From the NCBI RefSeq assembly GCF_905373215.1, contig NZ_CAJPRT010000034.1, forward strand, positions 1 to 11,441: a stretch of DNA of 11,441 bases. The letters are read 5' to 3'. This document shows positions 6,934 to 11,441 of the stretch, piece by piece. Both the position numbers and the translations under genes were made by a program. Positions within the stretch are counted from its first letter, which is position 1. Every line of letters starts with the position of its first letter. The stretch comes from an uncultured Campylobacter sp. (GTDB lineage Bacteria; Campylobacterota; Campylobacteria; Campylobacterales; Campylobacteraceae). A model generated the notes under the pieces. It saw only the letters and a list, made by a program, of their open reading frames with translations, had not been told where the DNA came from and did no database searches.

Positions 6934-7557
6934 TTAAAATTTTATCTTACAAATATCGCGCAATCTGTCCCGGTGCCACTCGATGCTCTGCTTGACCGTA
7001 TTGCCTAGAGCCGTATGCGGGCTTTGCAAAAACGCCCTACTATTTTTTAGGCTTGAGCTCACGTATTCGTAGCGTGAGATCACGTTTGCGCTGGAGCTTT
7101 GCGACACCGAAGCCGAAAACGAGTATGAATAAAGCGGCGCGGAGGAAGCGTAGCCGCTAAAGTGCTCTTTCAGACTTACGAATTTACCCTCCGCAAAGGT
7201 CTTGCAAACGCCGCCGCTTGCGGAATACTCGGCGATTCGCAGCTCTTTATTGGGCGTAAAAACGTAAATCGTAAATTTATTTATAGCTCTTTGCGAAATT
7301 TGGTCCTTAGCTACGCCGACTCCTCTTTCGTCTGTAAATAGATAGAGATTGGAGCCCTCCTCTTCATATCTTCCTAAGATTGCGTCATCTTTAAAAAGCA
7401 CGCCGCCTGAAATTTTATACTCGGTGACGGTCTGCCCGTCGTAGCTCATCATCACGGAATTTTCCGGATGTAGCTCGGCTTGCGAATACTTTACCTTCAT
7501 ACAACCCGCAAGCAGCGCGACCGCCGCAAACAGCGTTAAAATTTTAATTTTATCCAT
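6934..7557 (-). CDS. Lipoprotein of the same family, paralogue B
   Basis: The 207-residue product has signal MDKIKILTLFAAVALLAGC with lipobox LAGC and lipidated Cys19. It is the most diverged of the three relatives: GGVLFKDDAILGRYEEEG at 51-68 corresponds to the LYENG..LG.Y motif of the others, KFTIYVF at 94-100 to the central strand, GGVCKTFAEGKFVSL at 115-129 (Cys118) to the central Cys motif, and Cys203 in RDICKIKF is the C-terminal Cys. A Ser/Tyr-rich stretch at 137-170 is unique to this copy. The ATG at 7557 is chosen because it starts a clean lipoprotein signal and lies just after GGGGGAG; the in-frame TTG at 7581 would overlap the end of the preceding gene. It begins 14 bases after paralogue C, so the two are almost certainly one transcript. 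Function unknown. Confidence 0.8.
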   Translation of the reverse strand: MDKIKILTLFAAVALLAGCMKVKYSQAELHPENSVMMSYDGQTVTEYKISGGVLFKDDAILGRYEEEGSNLYLFTDERGVGVAKDQISQRAINKFTIYVFTPNKELRIAEYSASGGVCKTFAEGKFVSLKEHFSGYASSAPLYSYSFSASVSQSSSANVISRYEYVSSSLKNSRAFLQSPHTALGNTVKQSIEWHRDRLRDICKIKF

Positions 7558-7571
7558 AGCTCCCCCGAAGT

Positions 7572-8183
7572 TTATCTGCAAAAATCGTCTAAGATCATGG
7601 TTTTAAGACCATCGATCGTCTTTTTGAAAAATCCAGCCACAGCCAACTCCTCCGCTATATATTTCGTATCTTTGCGATCGACCGCTTTTTCAAAATTCAT
7701 ATTTTTATATGCACTCAACGTTTTTGAACTCATATTTTGCAATAAGCTCTCGCTTTTTGAAATTTTGCCGTCCGCATAAAGCCAATCGCCGTCTTTAAAC
7801 ATATTTGAAGTATAGTCGAAATTTACGTATCTGCCGGCGTTATAGACGCTGCAAATCCCATCTTTGTGCCAAATGCTAAATACCATTGCCCTTTCGTCGT
7901 TAAAAAGATAAAATTTCATCCGCTTGGCATTCAGCGCGGACTTATAGTTATTGCCGTAAGACTTGCCCGCTTCATCGAGCACAAGCATCCTAAACTCGCC
8001 TCTATCCATAGAATAGGAGCCTAAATTTCTGCCGTTTTCATACAGATCCTCGCCGGCAAATTTATAGATCACGGTTTTGTTGCCGTCGTAAAATTTAAAC
8101 TCCTTATCACTCTTAGCCGGACGCAATATCCCGCATCCTCCAAGTAGTGCCGCCAAAACGGCAAAAACTATAAAATTTTTCAT
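7572..8183 (-). CDS. Lipoprotein of the same family, paralogue C
   Basis: The 203-residue product has a lipoprotein signal ending ALLGGC, lipidated Cys17. Shared family landmarks are GEDLYENGRNLGSY at 44-57, KRMKFYLF at 87-94, DGICSVYNAGRYVNF at 108-122 with Cys111, and the terminal Cys202 in DDFCR. It is closest to paralogue A: both have YENG at the same residue positions, and both have a W-(L/F)-x-Y segment after the Cys motif. The start at 8183 has the strongest ribosome binding site of the cluster (AAGGAG, then TGATAA before ATG). It is the first gene after the 106-base gap behind djlA. The DNA looks richer in A+T than the flanking pur genes (by eye, not computed). I do not recognise a known domain. 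Confidence 0.8.
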   Translation of the reverse strand: MKNFIVFAVLAALLGGCGILRPAKSDKEFKFYDGNKTVIYKFAGEDLYENGRNLGSYSMDRGEFRMLVLDEAGKSYGNNYKSALNAKRMKFYLFNDERAMVFSIWHKDGICSVYNAGRYVNFDYTSNMFKDGDWLYADGKISKSESLLQNMSSKTLSAYKNMNFEKAVDRKDTKYIAEELAVAGFFKKTIDGLKTMILDDFCR

Positions 8184-8289
8184 TTATCACTCCTTAAATT
8201 CTAATCCTTCGCAGCACCTTTCCGCCGTATCGCGAGCCCTACCTCAAAATTTCAAGGCGTTTTGCGCCCTCAAATTTTAAAATTTCGCC
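8184..8289. other. 106-base gap between djlA and the lipoprotein cluster
   Basis: On the minus strand just after the djlA stop there is the palindrome AAATTTTAAAATTT (8285-8272), then a small hairpin GGCG-CAAAA-CGCC followed by TTGAAATTTTGAGG. This could be a weak terminator separating the purL-djlA unit from the lipoprotein genes, but the stem has only four pairs and the T-tract is broken. I cannot choose a promoter for paralogue C. Confidence 0.3.
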
Positions 8290-9267
8290 CTACTTCTCGC
8301 CGAAGCGCTCCTTTAAAATTTTATACGCCTCGTTGATCTCCTGAAGCTTCTTCGTGCCCTCCTGGATGATCTCCTCGTCCGCGCCCTTGCCCATCAGGAT
8401 GTCGGGGTGGTATTTTTTCACGAGCTCGCGATATTTTTTCTTGATCTCGCTAAACGTAGCGTCCTTGGAGAGCCCCAAAATTTCATACGGATCTCTTTTG
8501 CTTTTGGCGGAGCCTTGCGAGTCGCCCGAATACCCGCCATATCCACTCGAATACCCGCCGTAACCGCTCGAACTTTGCGAGCCTCCGTAGCCCGAACCCG
8601 CCGTGCCGCCATATCCGTAGCCGGTGCCGCCGCCATAACTGCTACTTCCGTAGCCGCCCGTGCTTCTGCCGCCGTATTTGTCCCAATACCCGCCGCTTCT
8701 TGTGCTATAGCCGTCGTATTCGTCGTAAGTGGAGCTGCTTTGCGAGCCGCCGTTTTCGTAATATGTGCCGTAAAAACTGCGCTCAAAGGTCGCGAAAATC
8801 TGGCTTTGGATATGCTCTGCAATGCCCAATCCGTCGCAGATCTGCGAGATTGTGCGCCGCTCTGCCGCGCTAAAACCGCGATCGACGTAGGCTAAATTTA
8901 AAAAGAAATATATTAGCCCCGTTTTGCGACTCGGGCTCGGGCGGTAGGTTTGGTTATATTTCTCGGCAAGCTCGCGCACATTTGCGAGGTTTTCTTTCTC
9001 GAGCTTATAAACGAGCTTCAGCGCCTGGCGTTCGCGTTCGCCGGCGCCCATTTGGCGCACCAAATCGTCTAAAATTTCGCTTATCATCGCGGCTTCGGAC
9101 TCGCTTACGTGCCCGTCGCTTTTGGCGACCTTGGCTAGAAGCGCTACTAAAATTTTAGCCTCTGCTAGCTGCATTCGCGCCTTGCCGCGATAGCCGGAGT
9201 TGCCGAGAGCCCCGCCGATCTGCGCGAAAATATACAGCGCGATTAAAAGAAATATGATGCTAAGCAC
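8290..9267 (-). CDS. djlA: DjlA-like membrane-anchored TerB / J-domain co-chaperone
   Basis: The 325-residue protein should stimulate DnaK through its C-terminal J domain while tethered to the inner membrane. Residues 3-20 form a single hydrophobic segment. A TerB-like helical domain spans about 33-165 (KSDGHVSESEAAMISEIL at 49-66; second half with YVDRGFSAAERRTI at 127-140). Residues 168-255 are a low-complexity linker of Gly, Ser and Tyr with repeated YGG and SGYGG. The J domain is at 258-325 (DPYEILGL, then HPD at 287-289). E. coli DjlA has the same order of parts, but I recall a Gln/Gly-rich linker there. The start is a GTG at 9267, three bases after the purL stop, with only weak GAAGA upstream, so translation is probably coupled to purL. 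No alternative ATG exists before the TerB domain. It corresponds to the J-domain gene next to purL in C. jejuni (Cj0954c, from memory). Confidence 0.9.
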   Translation of the reverse strand: MLSIIFLLIALYIFAQIGGALGNSGYRGKARMQLAEAKILVALLAKVAKSDGHVSESEAAMISEILDDLVRQMGAGERERQALKLVYKLEKENLANVRELAEKYNQTYRPSPSRKTGLIYFFLNLAYVDRGFSAAERRTISQICDGLGIAEHIQSQIFATFERSFYGTYYENGGSQSSSTYDEYDGYSTRSGGYWDKYGGRSTGGYGSSSYGGGTGYGYGGTAGSGYGGSQSSSGYGGYSSGYGGYSGDSQGSAKSKRDPYEILGLSKDATFSEIKKKYRELVKKYHPDILMGKGADEEIIQEGTKKLQEINEAYKILKERFGEK

Positions 9268-9270
9268 GCG

Positions 9271-11441
9271 CTAATCTTCGCTCTTTACGATCTTAGCAAA
9301 CTCGCCGAAGTAAATTTCTTCTAGCGCGTTTATGTTTTTACGGACGGAATTTATGCGAAACGTTTCGCCGCCGCTGGTGCCTAGACGCATCAAGCTTAGC
9401 CCGTATTTTGCGGCCAGCTCTTTAAATTTCGCCTCGTCGCGGACGCCGAAAATCGCGCGCGAAAAGCTCTCATCGAAAATATCTCTGCTATCGTCGCAGC
9501 TCATCTCAAACTCGCCGCCTACGCCGCCCACGCACGCCATCTTCGCAAGCGTGATCGCCACGCCGCCGATTCCTACGGAATTTGCAAATTCCAAAATCCC
9601 GCTCTTGCCGGCTTCTATCGCGAAGTCCCACAGCGCGCGCTCTGCCTTTAAATTTAACTCAGGCAGGCTGCCTGCGACGCGGTTTTCTACCGCTTTCATA
9701 TAAAGCGAGCCCGCAAAAACGCCCTTCGTATCGCCTACCAGATAGACGCTCACGCCGCTAGCGCAAAAATCGCTAGGGATGATCTCGCCCTCGTTTGTGC
9801 CCACGCACACGATCGCGGGAGTGGGCTGGATGCTAACGCCGCCCGTTTCATTATATAGGCTTACGTTGCCGCTGATGACCGGGGTATTTAGCGCGGCGCA
9901 AGCCTGCTTAATCCCCTCGCAACCCTGCGCGAACTGCCACATAACCTCAGGATTTTGCGGATTGCCGTAGTTTAGGCAGTCGGTGATGGCTAGAGGCGTC
10001 GCGCCGCTCATAGCGACCTTTCGCCCTGCCGATGCTACCGCGAGCGCCGCGCCTATGCGAGGATGGACGTAATTCATCCGCGTATTGCAGTCCGCAGCCA
10101 TCGCGAGCTTTACGCCGTTTTGCTTAACGCGCATCACCGCAGCGCCCAGCATGCCGGGGCGCTTGGCAGAGTTTAGCCCTACGTTGGCGTCGTATTGATC
10201 GTAGATGTAGGATTTATTTAGCACTTCGGGGTCCCCAAAAATTTTATCAAACGCCGCGTCCAGCTTGCGCTCGCTTGCGCCACAGCCGCATAAATTTTGT
10301 TGCGCGATCTGCGCCATATATGCAGGCTCTTTTATCGGACGATCCAGCACGGACGCCGCCTCGCTAAGAGGCTCGATCGGGATAACGCCCGCTAGCTCGC
10401 CGTGCCAAAAAAGCTCCATCTTGCCGCTATCCGTCACCTCGCCGATTACGGCAGCGTCAAGATCCCATTTGGCAAAAATTTCTTTGATTTTCTCCTCGCA
10501 GCCCTTTTTGGCGCAGATCAGCATGCGCTCTTGGCTCTCGCTTAGCATCAGCTCATACGGGCTCATCCCTGCCTCGCGCATCGGCACCTTGTCTAAGCTT
10601 AACCTCATGCCACTACCGCTACGCCCCGCCATCTCAAAGCTGCTTGAAGTAAGCCCCGCCGCGCCCATATCCTGGATACCCACGACGTAATCGGTTTTAA
10701 AAAGCTCCAAGCACGCTTCCATCAGCAGCTTTTCGGCGAACGGATCGCCCACCTGCACAGTCGGGCGCAGGGATTTGTTTGCGTCATTAAAGCTATCGCT
10801 CGCCATCACGGCTCCTCCGAGTCCGTCGCGACCGGTTTTGGAGCCTACGTAGATCACGCTATTGCCCACGCCTTCAGCCCTGCCGTAGAAAATTTCATCC
10901 TTTTTAACGATACCCAGAGCAAAGGCGTTAACTAAAATGTTGCCGTCAAAGCTCTTATCAAAGCTCGTCTCGCCGCCTATCGTAGGGATACCCATGCAGT
11001 TGCCGTAGTGCGCGATACCTGCGACTGCTCCTTTTAGCAGATAGCGCTGCTTGCGCGCATTCTCGCTTCTTCCTCGCACCTCGCCGAAGCGAAGAGAGTT
11101 CATATTGGCCTCGACGCGCGCACCCATCGTAAAGATATCGCGCAGTATCCCGCCTACGCCTGTCGCAGCGCCCTGAAAAGGCTCTATGAAGCTAGGGTGG
11201 TTGTGGCTTTCCATCTTAAAAACCGCGGCCATGCCGCCGCCGATGTCGATGACGCCTGCGTTTTCGCCAGGACCTTGGATGACCCAAGGCGCCTTGGTCG
11301 GAAAGCCGCTTAAGTATTTTTTGCTCGATTTGTAGCTGCAGTGCTCGCTCCACATCGCGCTAAAAATCCCAAGCTCGAGCAGATTCGGCTCGCGACCTAA
11401 AATTTTTAAAATTTTTTCATATTCTTCGTCTGAAATTTTAT
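9271..11441 (-). CDS. purL: Phosphoribosylformylglycinamidine synthase, PurL subunit (partial)
   Basis: PurL converts FGAR to FGAM using ATP and ammonia supplied by glutaminase PurQ, the fourth step of purine synthesis. The reading frame stays open to the right edge of the window: codons upstream of the internal ATG at 11355 encode KISDEEYEKILKILGREPNL and then LELGIFSA before MWSEHCSYKSSK, which is typical PurL N-terminal sequence, so the true start lies just outside. At least 723 residues are present, the expected size of the small, PurS/PurQ-dependent form, without an attached glutaminase domain. Recognisable blocks: GPGENAGVIDIG, KMESHNHPS (ATP/metal site), GGILRDIFTMGARV, GGETSFD, VGDPFAEKLLMEA, GIQDMGAAGLTSSS, LSESQERML, TDCLNYGNP and PVISGNVSLYNE. 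It ends with TAG at 9273-9271, three bases before djlA. Confidence 0.97.
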   Translation of the reverse strand, partial: KISDEEYEKILKILGREPNLLELGIFSAMWSEHCSYKSSKKYLSGFPTKAPWVIQGPGENAGVIDIGGGMAAVFKMESHNHPSFIEPFQGAATGVGGILRDIFTMGARVEANMNSLRFGEVRGRSENARKQRYLLKGAVAGIAHYGNCMGIPTIGGETSFDKSFDGNILVNAFALGIVKKDEIFYGRAEGVGNSVIYVGSKTGRDGLGGAVMASDSFNDANKSLRPTVQVGDPFAEKLLMEACLELFKTDYVVGIQDMGAAGLTSSSFEMAGRSGSGMRLSLDKVPMREAGMSPYELMLSESQERMLICAKKGCEEKIKEIFAKWDLDAAVIGEVTDSGKMELFWHGELAGVIPIEPLSEAASVLDRPIKEPAYMAQIAQQNLCGCGASERKLDAAFDKIFGDPEVLNKSYIYDQYDANVGLNSAKRPGMLGAAVMRVKQNGVKLAMAADCNTRMNYVHPRIGAALAVASAGRKVAMSGATPLAITDCLNYGNPQNPEVMWQFAQGCEGIKQACAALNTPVISGNVSLYNETGGVSIQPTPAIVCVGTNEGEIIPSDFCASGVSVYLVGDTKGVFAGSLYMKAVENRVAGSLPELNLKAERALWDFAIEAGKSGILEFANSVGIGGVAITLAKMACVGGVGGEFEMSCDDSRDIFDESFSRAIFGVRDEAKFKELAAKYGLSLMRLGTSGGETFRINSVRKNINALEEIYFGEFAKIVKSED

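Noticed and set aside
7555..7581. TTG at 7581 as the lipoprotein B start
   Set aside because: It would overlap the end of paralogue C and add eight residues before a clean lipoprotein signal beginning at the ATG at 7557.
8407..8895. Long open frames opposite and out of frame with djlA
   Set aside because: They come from the Gly/Ser/Tyr codon repeats of the djlA linker; the translated sequences are Ala/Arg/Thr low-complexity.
9353..11355. ATG at 11355 as the purL start
   Set aside because: In-frame upstream codons to the window edge encode typical PurL N-terminal sequence, so the gene is simply cut by the window.

Overview
The window looks like chromosomal DNA from a Campylobacter-type epsilonproteobacterium, probably one of the higher-G+C oral-type species rather than C. 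jejuni. The reasons are the order purL - J-domain gene - purH, which I recall from C. jejuni (Cj0955c-Cj0954c-Cj0953c), the protein sequences themselves, and the mixture of G+C-rich codons with a constantly recurring AT word (AAAATTTTA). This placement is an inference; no 16S rRNA gene or other decisive marker is present.

All confident genes lie on the minus strand. Reading from the right edge in the direction of transcription they are: purL (runs off the window, 11441-9271); a membrane-anchored TerB/J-domain DjlA-like co-chaperone (9267-8290); two adjacent lipoprotein genes (8183-7572 and 7557-6934); an SDH-family ClpP-fold serine proteinase (6907-5876); a 492-base gap containing what looks like the C-terminal remnant of another lipoprotein gene; a third lipoprotein gene (5383-4793); and purH (4775-3237). 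After a 1.6 kb non-coding, repeat-filled gap comes msrAB (1611-538), a fused periplasmic methionine sulfoxide reductase. The leftmost 537 bases hold no confident gene, only a possible partial plus-strand C-terminus (1-132).

PurL and PurH catalyse the fourth step and the last two steps of de novo IMP synthesis. The most interesting part is the insertion between djlA and purH: three divergent members of one lipoprotein family, recognisable by a G-x-L-(Y/F)-x-(N/D)-x-x-x-L-G-x-Y motif, a central G-(V/I)-C and a Cys near the C-terminus, arranged around a proteinase gene, with a likely fourth decayed copy. I know of no described function for this family. The cluster could be a small envelope-related system that has expanded by duplication inside an otherwise conserved housekeeping operon.

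The non-coding gap at 1642-3236 is unusually long for this kind of genome. It has two zones: about 1.1 kb of degenerate units built around (G/A)ATTAAAATTTTA followed by a CG-rich stretch, and about 0.4 kb of a different degenerate repeat of roughly 30-45 bases.
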